Below the pieces are notes generated by a model. It was not told where the DNA came from, ran no database searches, and saw only the letters and a program-made list of their open reading frames with translations. A stretch of 64,000 bases of DNA from Saprospirales bacterium (GTDB taxonomy: Bacteria; Bacteroidota; Bacteroidia; Chitinophagales; Saprospiraceae). Below, one piece after another: positions 10,601 to 18,263 of this stretch (positions are counted from its first letter, which is position 1; each line of letters starts with the position of its first letter). The position numbers were made by a program, and so were the translations under genes. Location of the stretch: positions 1 to 64,000 of the forward strand of contig JADJBL010000019.1 of NCBI GenBank assembly GCA_016703765.1. The letters are read 5' to 3'.

Positions 10601-11014
10601 AAAGTGGAAGGAGCACTCCGCGCGATGGACGAATTGAGGACTCCGTCCAGGCCGCCTCCTTCAACAGAAAGACCCGCTGGTCGTATACAAATGGGGAAGC
10701 CTACGCCCTCTTCGAGAACCTGATCTTGAGATCAACCAATTGGTCACCTCCCATCTGGCCCTTTAGAGGCTCCGTGGTCTCCAGGATGGAAGGACCATGC
10801 AGGAGGCCCGCGAACACCGCCTTTCCGACCTGAGCAAGGTCGGACTAACCGGACGGAAGATGCCGCGCGCCCGTGCCGCCGCCGAATCAGGCAGCCAGCA
10901 GTCAAAACCGCAAACGGTAAAAAGGGTCGAGGAAGAAGGTAGGGGACGGAACGACCCCTTCCCCTGCGGAAGCGGGAAGAAAATTCAAGCAATGCCACGG
11001 CGCGCAATGCCTAA
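7691..11014 (+). CDS. secA: Preprotein translocase ATPase SecA (frameshifted)
   Basis: Read across frames, the order of SecA features is clear: the N-terminal segment after [33 protein letters not shown] (near 8140), MVHYGVQ then KIAEMATG and [20 protein letters not shown] (Walker A region near 8260-8350), [41 protein letters not shown] and MVDEVDS (DEAD-box region near 8590). [13 protein letters not shown] (9740) is the motif V region, [16 protein letters not shown] sequence follows, then [19 protein letters not shown] (10090). The C-terminus keeps [13 protein letters not shown], the zinc/SecB-binding tail, with Phe in place of the usual Cys. SecA drives protein export through SecYEG and is essential, so the many frame changes are almost certainly sequence errors and not decay. 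The end is placed at a stop after the tail motif. Confidence 0.88.
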
Positions 11015-11043
11015 GACCGGCAGCCGGGAATATTTTGACGGGA

Positions 11044-11069
11044 AATCCTTGACTTGTCAGGATTATTTT
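11044..11069 (+). terminator. Weak terminator-like hairpin after secA
   Basis: AATCCTTGA (11044-11052) pairs with TCAGGATT (11057-11064) with one bulged T, followed by ATTTT. The stem is short, so this is tentative. Confidence 0.4.
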
Positions 11070-11080
11070 ACCCTATCTTG
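11049..11080 (+). promoter_or_regulatory. Candidate promoter for deoC
   Basis: TTG at 11049-11051 and TATCTTG at 11074-11080 (TAnnTTTG lacking one T) are 22 bases apart, 54 bases before the deoC start. A base may be missing here, as in nearby genes. Confidence 0.35.
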
Positions 11081-11133
11081 CGCCTTGTTAACAAACTACT
11101 TACAAGCTCCTAACTGTGTTAATAAACACCTTC

Positions 11134-11777
11134 ATGCAACTGGCCGAGAAAATAGACCACACCATCCTGAAACCCGATTGCACGCTGAAGGATATTCAAA
11201 GTGTATGAGGAAGCTATGGCCACCGGTTTTACTCCGTGCGTTCCCCCCTTCTACGTAAAGACGCCTTTCAGTTTGTGGAAGATCAGCGTCAAAGTCACGA
11301 CTGTCGTGGGCTTTCCCATGGGATATGCACCACCCCTGCCAAGGTGAGAGGAGATCAAGCGCCATCGACGACGGCGCCGAAGAAGTGGATGCCGTGGTGA
11401 ATATCTGCGCGGTGAAAAGCGGCAACTGGAATTACGTCCGCAACGATGTCGACAGCATGACCCGGATCGCCCACATGCGCGGAAAGACGATCAAGGTGAT
11501 TCTCCGAGACGGGGATGATGACCCAGGAAGAACTGGACCGCCTTTGCAACGTGTGTATTGAATCGGAAGTCGATTTTGTCAAAACCTCCACAGGTATCCT
11601 GGCTGCCGGCGCCAACGTAGATATCGTCTCCTGGCTGAGGGCGCAACTGCCCCCTTCCATCAAGATCAAAGCCTCCGGCGGCGGGAGGTCCTACCAGGAC
11701 GCCGTTCTCCCTATCGAGGCAGGGCTGCCCGCCTCGGAAGCTCCGCCAGCGTCCAGATCGTCCAAGGAGGGAAGTAA
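11134..11777 (+). CDS. deoC: Deoxyribose-phosphate aldolase (frameshifted)
   Basis: Starting at the ATG of MQLAEKIDHTILKPDCTLKD, the protein continues across frames with VTTVVGFPMGY, AIDDGAEEVDAVVNICAVKS, KTIKVILE, TQEELDRLCNVCIESEVDFV, then KTSTGILAAGA and IKIKASGGGRSYQDA. KVIL and VDFVKTSTG contain the two active-site lysines (the Schiff-base Lys in the KTSTG motif). The Asp in DAVVN is also a family residue. The enzyme splits 2-deoxyribose 5-phosphate into acetaldehyde and glyceraldehyde 3-phosphate in deoxynucleoside catabolism. Length (~214 residues) is normal. Three or four single-base shifts are needed to read it, as in secA before it. Confidence 0.88.
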
Positions 11778-11821
11778 TAAGGGGGGGACAGAGGTTTTAC
11801 TTATCTTTGGAAAAACTGAAA

Positions 11822-12223
11822 ATGAAGCGATTGTCCCTTTGCCTCCTTTTTTTTTTTTTGTGCAGTTCTGTTTCCAGGGATTTGCCCAGGGCAAGGTGGC
11901 CCGGAAGCAGACCGCTTGCCGTAACCCAGCTGGTGGAGCGCTATGTCGAAATCCAAAAAACGACGCCCACCGTACCGGTTGGCGGATTCAGCTGGTAGCT
12001 ACGACCGACAGGCAGGAGATGGAGTCCACTTTTACCGGTTTCAGATCCTCTATCCTTCATTAAAGTCGATTGGGAGCACGAGCAGCCCTATTACAAGGTA
12101 AAGGCGGGCGCGTTCCAAACCAAACTCGACGCCCACCGGATCTACACCTCATCAAGCGGGATTACCCCGGGGCCCACCCTGCCAATTGATACGTCCATCG
12201 GAACGGCGGAATTTCTATACTGA
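11822..12223 (+). CDS. Small secreted SPOR-domain protein (frameshifted)
   Basis: MKRLSLCLLFFFLCSSVS is a signal peptide or signal anchor. After a frame change the rest reads WRIQLVATTDRQEMESTF, KVDWEHEQPYYKVKAGAF and TKLDAHRIYTLIKRDYPG, ending GTAEFLY at the stop at 12221. The last ~80 residues fit a SPOR domain, which binds denuded glycan strands of peptidoglycan. Total length would be about 130 residues. It lies directly before rodA (the next start overlaps closely), so a role at the cell wall in elongation is plausible. The domain call is by eye and moderate. Confidence 0.6.
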
Positions 12224-12224
12224 C

Positions 12225-13617
12225 ATGCCAGAAAGAGCCAGCAGAAAGATAGATTGATGACCTTTTCGTTATTCCTCTCCCTGGTCGGGATAGGCTGGCT
12301 CATGATTTATACGGTGGGGTACGGAGAGCATTATAAAAATGGTCTCAACTATTTTTTGACCCAGACCGATGTAGGAAAGCAGACTATCTGGATCGGGATC
12401 TGCCCGATCGCCTTTTTCTTCATATTTATCATCGACCGGAAGTTTTGGCAGACCTTTGCCTATCCGGTGTTCGGCTTTTCCCTTTGCTTGGTGGCGGTCC
12501 TGATCTTTGGGAAAGGAAATAAAAGGAGCGACCTCCTGGTTTGTGTTTGGTGGGTTCTCCTTCCACCCCTCCGAATTGGCCAAGTTGGCGCCTGTATCGC
12601 CCTGGCGGCATATATAAATACGTATAGTACCAACCTCAAGCAACTGCGGCATCAGATTTCGGCAGTAGGCTTTATGGTGGCGCCCCTTGCTCTGATCATG
12701 CTCCAGCCGGATGCCGGCTCGGCCCTGGTCTTTCTCTCCTTTTTTATCCTGCTGTTCCGCGAGGGCTTTCCGGCCAATTATTTCATATTCGGTCTGAGCG
12801 CCATTACGCTGCTCTTGTTGGGATTTCTTTAATACCACGGCTTTGGTGAGCTGCCTCCTGGCGCTGGGCATGCTCCCGTTTTTATGGCTCCAGGAAAAGA
12901 AAGCGCCTGGTTAATTGCCTGGGCAGCAATCTCTGGGCTTCTCCCTGTACTTCTATGGATACTTTAAATGGGCTTTTCTCGATGGCATGGGGGTATGTGG
13001 GGGCGCTCGCCCTGGCACACCTGATTAAAAAGGATGCCCGCCTGGTCATCCTCTTTATCCGGCGGCCTTGCACTGAGCGGCGCTCTGGTCTATGTATCGG
13101 GATTTTGGTTCAACGACGTCCTGAAACCCCACCAGCAAGATCGGATTAACGTATGGCTCAATCCAGGCAAATGCGACCCGCAGGGGTCCCTGTACAATGT
13201 GCTGCAATCTAAAATGGCCATCGGATCGGGCGGATTGAACGGCAAGGGCTTCCTGAAGGGCAGCCTGACCAAGGGGAACTTCGTTCCCGAGCAATCGACC
13301 GACTTCATTTTCTGCACCATCGGCGAAGAGCAGGGCTTCATCGGCTCCATGGCGATTATCGTGCTCTTCCTCCTGCTCTTATTGCGGATCATCACCATCG
13401 CCGAACGACAGCGCTCCGGGTTTTCCCGAACCTACGCATACGGCGTGGCCGGCATCCTCTTTTTTCACGTTTTTATCAATATCGGCATGACCATGGGCCT
13501 CATGCCCATCATTGGGATTCCGCTTCCCTTCATCAGCAAAGGAGGGTCTTCCTCTTCGGTTTTACCATTCTGATCAGCCTGTTGCTAAAACTGGACCAGC
13601 ACCGATACCAGTTATAG
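12225..13617 (+). CDS. rodA: Rod shape-determining SEDS glycosyltransferase RodA (frameshifted)
   Basis: MPERASRKIDLMTFSLFL begins just after the previous stop. Membrane segments follow: LVGIGWLMIYTVGYG, IGICPIAFFFIFIIDRKFW, FGFSLCLVAVLIFG, then SFHPSELAKL-like sequence (frame change near 12550) and FMVAPLALIMLQPDAGSALV. The C-terminal half has KGSLTKGNFVPEQSTDFIFC, TIGEEQGFIGSMAIIVLFLL, FINIGMTMGLMPIIGIPLPF and SKGGSS, which are signature motifs of SEDS proteins. RodA polymerises peptidoglycan glycan strands from lipid II with a class B PBP in the elongation complex. About 430 residues are expected, in agreement with the span. Frame changes near 12550, 12830, 12920, 13060 and 13550 look like sequence errors. 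Confidence 0.88.
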
Positions 13618-13633
13618 GAGGCTGAAAAAAGCG

Positions 13634-13641
13634 TACTTTTG
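13634..13641 (+). promoter_or_regulatory. Promoter -7 element before tgt
   Basis: TACTTTTG matches TAnnTTTG, 18 bases before the TTG start of tgt. No clear TTTG is seen about 20 bases upstream, so support is partial. Confidence 0.4.
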
Positions 13642-13658
13642 CGCCAAATCCGGCAACC

Positions 13659-14788
13659 TTGACCTTCGACCTTCTTCATTCCGATACCCGTTCCAAAGCC
13701 CGCGCGGGCCTTCTGAAAACAGACCATGGTCTCATCGAGACCCCGATCTTTATGCCCGTTGGCACGGTGGGGTCGGTGAAGGCCGTCATCAGCACGAACT
13801 GAAGGAGATATCGGGGACGCAGATCATTCTGGGAAATACTTACCATCTCTACCTGAGGCCGGGGTTGGAAGTACTGGAGAAGGCGGGCGGCCTGCACCGA
13901 TTTATTGGATGGAACCGCCCCATGCTTACCGACAGCGGCGGCTACCAGGTCTATTCGCTGAGCCACAGGAGAAAGATCTCGGAAGAAGGGGTTACGTTTC
14001 AGTCCCATATCGACGGTTCGCTTCATTTTTTCAGTCCCGAAAAAGCCATCGACATCCAACGCTCCATCGGGGGCGATATCATCATGGCTTTTGACGAATG
14101 TCCTCCTTACCCCTCCGATTACAAGTACGCCTCGACGTCGATGGAGCTGACCCATCGGTGGCTTACGCGCTGTTGCGAGCATTTCGACTCGGGGAAAGGT
14201 TTGTATGGATACGGCCAGACCCTGTTTCCCATCGTACAGGGCAGCACCTACCCGGACCTCCGAAAGAAGTCGGCCGAATTCATTGCCCAAGCCGGCCGCG
14301 AGGGCAACGCCATCGGAGGCCTTTCGGTCGGAGAGCCCATTGCGGAAATGTACGCGATGGCCGAACTGGTTTGCGATATACTTCCGCCGGATAAACCCCG
14401 TTACTTAATGGGAGTGGGCACGCCGGCAAATATTCTGGAGTGCATTGCCCTTGGCGTCGATATGTTCGACTGCGTGATGCCCACCCGAAATGCCCGGCAC
14501 GGGCTCCTGTACACCGCAAACGGAATCATGAATATCAAGAATGCCAAGTGGAAGGAGGACCTCAGCCCCATCGACGCGGTGAGCGAGGCGCCGGTGAGCA
14601 GAAACCATACGAAGGCCTACCTGCGGCATTTGTTTCACAGCAAGGAGATCCTGGCCTTGCAGATCGCCACCCTCCACAACCTGAGCTTCTTCTTGTGGCT
14701 GGTAAAGGAGGCGAGGAGAAGAATCCTGGACGGCAGTTTTTCCAGCTGGAAAGAAGAAATGACGCCGAAATTGGAACGGCGAATCTAG
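13659..14788 (+). CDS. tgt: tRNA-guanine transglycosylase (one frameshift)
   Basis: The TTG at 13659 gives [19 protein letters not shown]. One missing base near 13790 shifts the frame, after which 307 residues are open to 14788. Motifs: [31 protein letters not shown] (the Asp of DSGGYQ is the general base/nucleophile region), [25 protein letters not shown] and [15 protein letters not shown] (catalytic Asp). The enzyme exchanges the wobble guanine for preQ1 in tRNAs Asn, Asp, His and Tyr on the way to queuosine. The CxCxxC zinc ligands of the E. coli-type enzyme are absent: the aligned stretch is [20 protein letters not shown]. The fourth ligand His (TLHNL) is kept. The next gene starts 10 bases later, so they are likely co-transcribed. 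Confidence 0.92.
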
Positions 14789-14797
14789 ACCCTGGCT

Positions 14798-15882
14798 ATG
14801 CGCAAGATCGACCGCTATATCATTTTTGACTACTGGAGGACCTTCCTCTTCGTTTGCCTGGCCCTGTCGATGATCGCCATGGTGATAGACTATAGCGAGA
14901 AGGTCGAGGAGTTTATCGACGAGCCGGTAACCAAGCAACAGATCATCTTCGACTACTACCTGAATTTTATCCTTTGGATCAACGGAGTCTTGTGGCCCTT
15001 GTTTTCGCTGATCGCCGTCGTTTTTTCACCTCCAGGCTGGCCAATAACTCCGAGATCATTTCGATTTTCAACGCGGGAGTGAGCTTCAACCGACTGATGC
15101 GCCCCTACCTCATCGCGGGAGGAGTCATTGCGCTGTTTCACTTCATAGGGAACCACTACGTGATTCCTCGGGGCAACAAGACCAAGCTCGACTTCGAGCA
15201 CGCCTATGTGTGGAAAGAGAGCGACAAGGGAAAAACCCGGGATATCCATATGTATATAGGCCCGGAGGAAAAGGCTTTTGTCCGGTATTTCCGAAAGAAA
15301 GACACCACCCTGGTCGACTTCCGGCTGGAGCGCGTCGAGGGTAACCAGATGAAATACCTGCTCAAGGCCCGCTCGGTCGAATGGAAAGAAGAGCCCAACC
15401 ATTGGCTGTTGAGGGGCTATGAGATACGCACATTCGACGGAATGAAAGAGACCCTGATAGAGGGAGCGGGCAAGGCCATGGATACTACCCTCAATCTGCA
15501 CCCTTCCGACTTCGTGCGGTACACCAATCAAAAGGAAATGCTGACGACCTGGGAGTTGATGGACTTTATCGTGGAGGAAAAGGAGCGGGGCCTGACCAAT
15601 ACGAGAATCTACCAGATCGAACTATACCGGCGAACGGCCGACCCCTTTTCCATCCTGATCCTGACGGTTATCGGCATGGCCGTGGCCTCCCGAAAGGTGA
15701 GAGGGGGCATGGGCCTGCACCTGGCTTTCGGGATCGTACTCAGCGCCGTCTTTATCTTCCTGTCCCGCCTCTCCATCACCTTTGCGAGCAGCGATGGGAT
15801 GCCCGTTCTCCTGGGCGTCTGGCTGCCCAACATCATCTTTGCCGGCATAGCGATCCTGCTGGTTCGGAAGGCTCAGAAATAA
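14798..15882 (+). CDS. LptF/LptG-family (YjgP/YjgQ) permease (one frameshift)
   Basis: MRKIDRYIIFDYWRTFLFVC opens with the usual short amphipathic helix and first membrane segment. LSMIAMVIDYSEKVEEFIDE follows, then ILWINGVLWPLFSLIAVV. One base is missing near 15026 (frame change in the FFTSRLANNSEI region). The periplasmic beta-jellyroll-like domain spans about 15180-15500, and three C-terminal membrane segments end at 15882 (FSILILTVIGMAVASRKVRG, LHLAFGIVLSAVFIFLSRL, WLPNIIFAGIAILLV). LptF/G with LptB extracts lipopolysaccharide from the inner membrane for transport to the outer membrane. It follows tgt by 10 bases, a pairing I know from other Bacteroidota. Which of LptF or LptG cannot be decided here. 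Confidence 0.85.
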
Positions 15883-16041
15883 GGAAGGCAAACCAATCTT
15901 TCAATTTTTTCTGAAAAAAATGTAATTTATGATTACATACTATAAGCAATTTAAATTATTGTTTTATAGTATATTATGATATTTTTGTATGCAAAAAAGA
16001 ATACATAATTGTGGAATTTTTCCAAATTATTTGCTAATTTT

Positions 16042-16073
16042 TTTGGATTTTGTTTAACGATGGTGTACTTTTG
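16042..16073 (+). promoter_or_regulatory. Bacteroidota-type promoter for the ECF sigma factor gene
   Basis: TTTG at 16042-16045 and TACTTTTG at 16066-16073 are 20 bases apart, the classic TTTG-N19-21-TAnnTTTG arrangement. The start codon is 51 bases downstream. The whole 240-base gap from 15883 is AT-rich and holds nothing else I recognise. Confidence 0.7.
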
Positions 16074-16124
16074 ATTAAACAATTGATCAAAGGGATATTT
16101 ACCTGTTAAACAAAACCATCTGCC

Positions 16125-16526
16125 ATGTCAAATTTTGAATTCAATACCCAGTTCAAAAACCTCAGCTCCATGTTGCAGGCTTTTGCATACAACCTGACCA
16201 AGAACAACGAAGACGCGAAGGACCTGTTTCAGGAAACCGCTTACAGGGCGATGACCAACAGGGAAAAGTTCCGGCCCGGGACCAACTTCAAAGCCTGGCT
16301 TTTCACCATCATGAAGAACATCTTCATCAACAACTACCGCAAAAAGGTGAAGGCCAATACCATCATGGATTCGACCGAAAACCTGTTCTATATCAACTCC
16401 GGCGCCACGACGATCTCCAACGCAGGCGATTCCAATATCATGGTCAAGGAGCTGACACAAATGGTCGATGGTCTCGAGGAAAATATCCGGATTCCCTTTA
16501 TGATGCACTACCAGGGATTCAAATAC
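16125..16526 (+). pseudogene. ECF-type RNA polymerase sigma factor, truncated in region 4
   Basis: MSNFEFNTQFKNLSSMLQAF begins a typical Bacteroidota ECF sigma factor. Region 2 is intact: NEDAKDLFQETAYRAMTNRE, then FRPGTNFKAWLFTIMKNIFI and NNYRKK. Region 4 starts (MVDGLEENIRIPFMMHYQGF-KY) and stops abruptly at 16526, where an octamer repeat array replaces the expected helix-turn-helix (EIAEEL...GTVKSRIF-type sequence). The frame stays open through the repeats and into mutY, so on paper it is one 522-residue protein. Without region 4 the protein could not recognise a -33 element in the usual way. The strong promoter upstream argues that the gene was recently intact. Whether the join is real or an assembly artefact of the repeat is open. 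Confidence 0.75.
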
Positions 16527-16574
16527 TTTCAACTTTTCAACTTTTCAACTTTTCAACTTTTCAACTTTTCAACT
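16526..16574. repeat. Octamer tandem repeat AACTTTTC, five copies plus partials
   Basis: AACTTTTC is repeated exactly five times from 16531 to 16570 with partial units on both sides. The complement, GTTGAAAA, is the unit seen at 7553-7590. It sits between the truncated sigma factor and mutY. Confidence 0.9.
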
Positions 16575-16595
16575 CTCCCCGGCGTTAGCCCAGAT

Positions 16596-17693
16596 ATGAA
16601 TTATACCTGGGATTCCCTCAAGGCCGAACGCTTTGTCTCCGCGCTGCTCGGATGGAAAGACCGGAACCCCCGCCCCCTGCCCTGGAAGGGGATCAAGGAC
16701 CCCTACCTGATTTGGCTCTCCGAGGTAATCCTGCAACAAACCCGGGTGGAGCAGGGCCTTCCCTATTTCGAGCGGTTCCAAAAACGTTTTCCCGATATTA
16801 TTTCCCTTGCGGCTGCTCCCGACGACGAGGTGTATAAGCTGTGGGAAGGCCTGGGCTACTACTCCCGGGCCCGCAATATGCTCGAAACGGCCCGCCTGGT
16901 GGCCGGAACCTACGGGGGGAAATTTCCCGATACCTACGAGGGGCTCCGCGTTCTGAAAGGGGTGGGCCCCTATACCGCCGCCGCCATCGCCTCCTTTGCC
17001 TTCGATCTGCCCCACGCCGTGGTGGACGGAAACGTCTACCGCGTATTGGCGAGGGTATTTGGAATCGCGACTCCCTCCGATACCGGAGAAGGGAAGCGGC
17101 TATTCGGAGTATATGCCCAGGCTTTGCTGGATGGGCAGAACCCCGGGGTTTACAATCAGGCCATCATGGATTTCGGGGCCCTTCACTGCAAACCTGCCGC
17201 CCCCTTGTGCGGGTCGTGTCCCATGCAAGCCTTTTGCAGCGCGTATCGGGAGGGGAAGGTGGAGGAATGGCCCGTAAAGGCGAAACGCAAGGCCAGGAAG
17301 GTCCGGTATTTTCATTACCTCGTGCTGAACTACCGCGGAAAGCTGCTGATCCGCAAGCGGGCGGCAAAAGATATCTGGCAGAACCTGTACGATTTCCCTA
17401 TGATCGAATCCGGGCAATCGGAGCTGGAGGTAGGGCAGATTGGCGACAACCCGGTATGGGAAGAGCTATTTGGCCGCAAAAAAATCCGCTCATTTAAGCG
17501 ATCCAGGCCATTTCAGCAAAGCCTAACGCACCAGCAGATAATCGCCTGTTTCTGGGAGTTCGAACTCGAAAGCCCTTGGAAATCAGACCAAAGCGCATAT
17601 CTTGAAGTAGATCGGGAAAACTTGTCTAAATTTGCCTTCCCAAAAATAGTCGATTGGTATTTAAACGATAATTCGCTATATTTAGAACTGTAA
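16596..17693 (+). CDS. mutY: Adenine DNA glycosylase MutY
   Basis: The ATG at 16596 (MNYTWDSLKAERFVSALLGW) is chosen because homology to MutY begins there, although the frame is open further upstream. LIWLSEVILQQTRVEQGLPY holds the catalytic Glu, LKGVGPYTAAAIASFAF is the helix-hairpin-helix and VVDGNVYRVLAR carries the catalytic Asp. Four cysteines in the pattern C-x6-C-x2-C-x5-C (CKPAAPLCGSCPMQAFC) bind the [4Fe-4S] cluster. The C-terminal ~130 residues are the NUDIX-like domain that recognises 8-oxoG. It removes A mispaired with 8-oxoG. Length 365 residues is normal. ssb and gldE follow on the same strand, the order known in Flavobacterium. Confidence 0.95.
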   Translation: MNYTWDSLKAERFVSALLGWKDRNPRPLPWKGIKDPYLIWLSEVILQQTRVEQGLPYFERFQKRFPDIISLAAAPDDEVYKLWEGLGYYSRARNMLETARLVAGTYGGKFPDTYEGLRVLKGVGPYTAAAIASFAFDLPHAVVDGNVYRVLARVFGIATPSDTGEGKRLFGVYAQALLDGQNPGVYNQAIMDFGALHCKPAAPLCGSCPMQAFCSAYREGKVEEWPVKAKRKARKVRYFHYLVLNYRGKLLIRKRAAKDIWQNLYDFPMIESGQSELEVGQIGDNPVWEELFGRKKIRSFKRSRPFQQSLTHQQIIACFWEFELESPWKSDQSAYLEVDRENLSKFAFPKIVDWYLNDNSLYLEL

Positions 17694-17743
17694 TGCCCCT
17701 GTTAGTGTAGACCAGGATTTTTTAACCTAAAAATTGTGTAAGT

Positions 17744-18187
17744 ATGGTGAATCGAGTAACCTTGATTGGAAACCTGGGGCGCGATCCGGAGATCCGTACT
17801 TTGGAAACCGGAGCAATGGTGGCCAAATTCAGCGTCGCGACCGACGAAGGGTATCGCGACACGAGCGGGAATTGGGTAGACAGGGTGGAATGGCATGAAG
17901 TCGTTGCCTGGAGGCAACTGGCAGATCGTGCACAGGCCGTCCTGAAAAAGGGCATGCTCATCTACGTGGAAGGCAAGCTATCCACCCGCAAATGGAAAGA
18001 CCAAAACGACGTAGAACGTTACCGGACGGAGGTAGTTGCCAACTATTTCCGCATCCTGAACAGCCGAGGACTGGAGAAACCGGGAACCGACCCCGCCGTG
18101 CAGCAACCCGCCACCGTGCAGGAGGGCCAGAGCGAAGGAGGGGCTTTCCCCGAATCGACATCCTACGAAGAAGACCTGCCTTTCTAG
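17744..18187 (+). CDS. ssb: Single-stranded DNA-binding protein
   Basis: MVNRVTLIGNLGRDPEIRTL starts a typical SSB OB-fold (residues 1-110; VEWHEVVAWRQLADRAQAVL and GMLIYVEGKLSTRKW are recognisable). A disordered linker leads to the acidic tip EEDLPF, which binds SSB partner proteins. It has 147 residues and protects single-stranded DNA in replication and repair. It lies 50 bases after mutY and is followed by a terminator. Confidence 0.96.
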   Translation: MVNRVTLIGNLGRDPEIRTLETGAMVAKFSVATDEGYRDTSGNWVDRVEWHEVVAWRQLADRAQAVLKKGMLIYVEGKLSTRKWKDQNDVERYRTEVVANYFRILNSRGLEKPGTDPAVQQPATVQEGQSEGGAFPESTSYEEDLPF

Positions 18188-18205
18188 CCTGAAAGGAACG
18201 ACCCG

Positions 18206-18244
18206 GGGGAGCAGCGGCTGTAAAGTCCCTGCTCCCCGCTTTTT
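18206..18244 (+). terminator. Rho-independent terminator after ssb
   Basis: GGGGAGCAG (18206-18214) pairs exactly with CTGCTCCCC (18229-18237) around a 14-base loop, followed by GCTTTTT. Confidence 0.75.
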
Positions 18245-18263
18245 ATAACTAATTTCTTCACCC

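Noticed and set aside
7691..11014. secA as a true pseudogene
   Set aside because: SecA is essential, and all its motifs are present in order. Neighbouring housekeeping genes carry the same kind of one-base shifts, so errors are more likely.
16125..17693. Annotating one 522-residue sigma-MutY fusion gene
   Set aside because: The join is a low-complexity octamer run. MutY has its own ATG at 16596 and full length from there, so two separate entries are safer.
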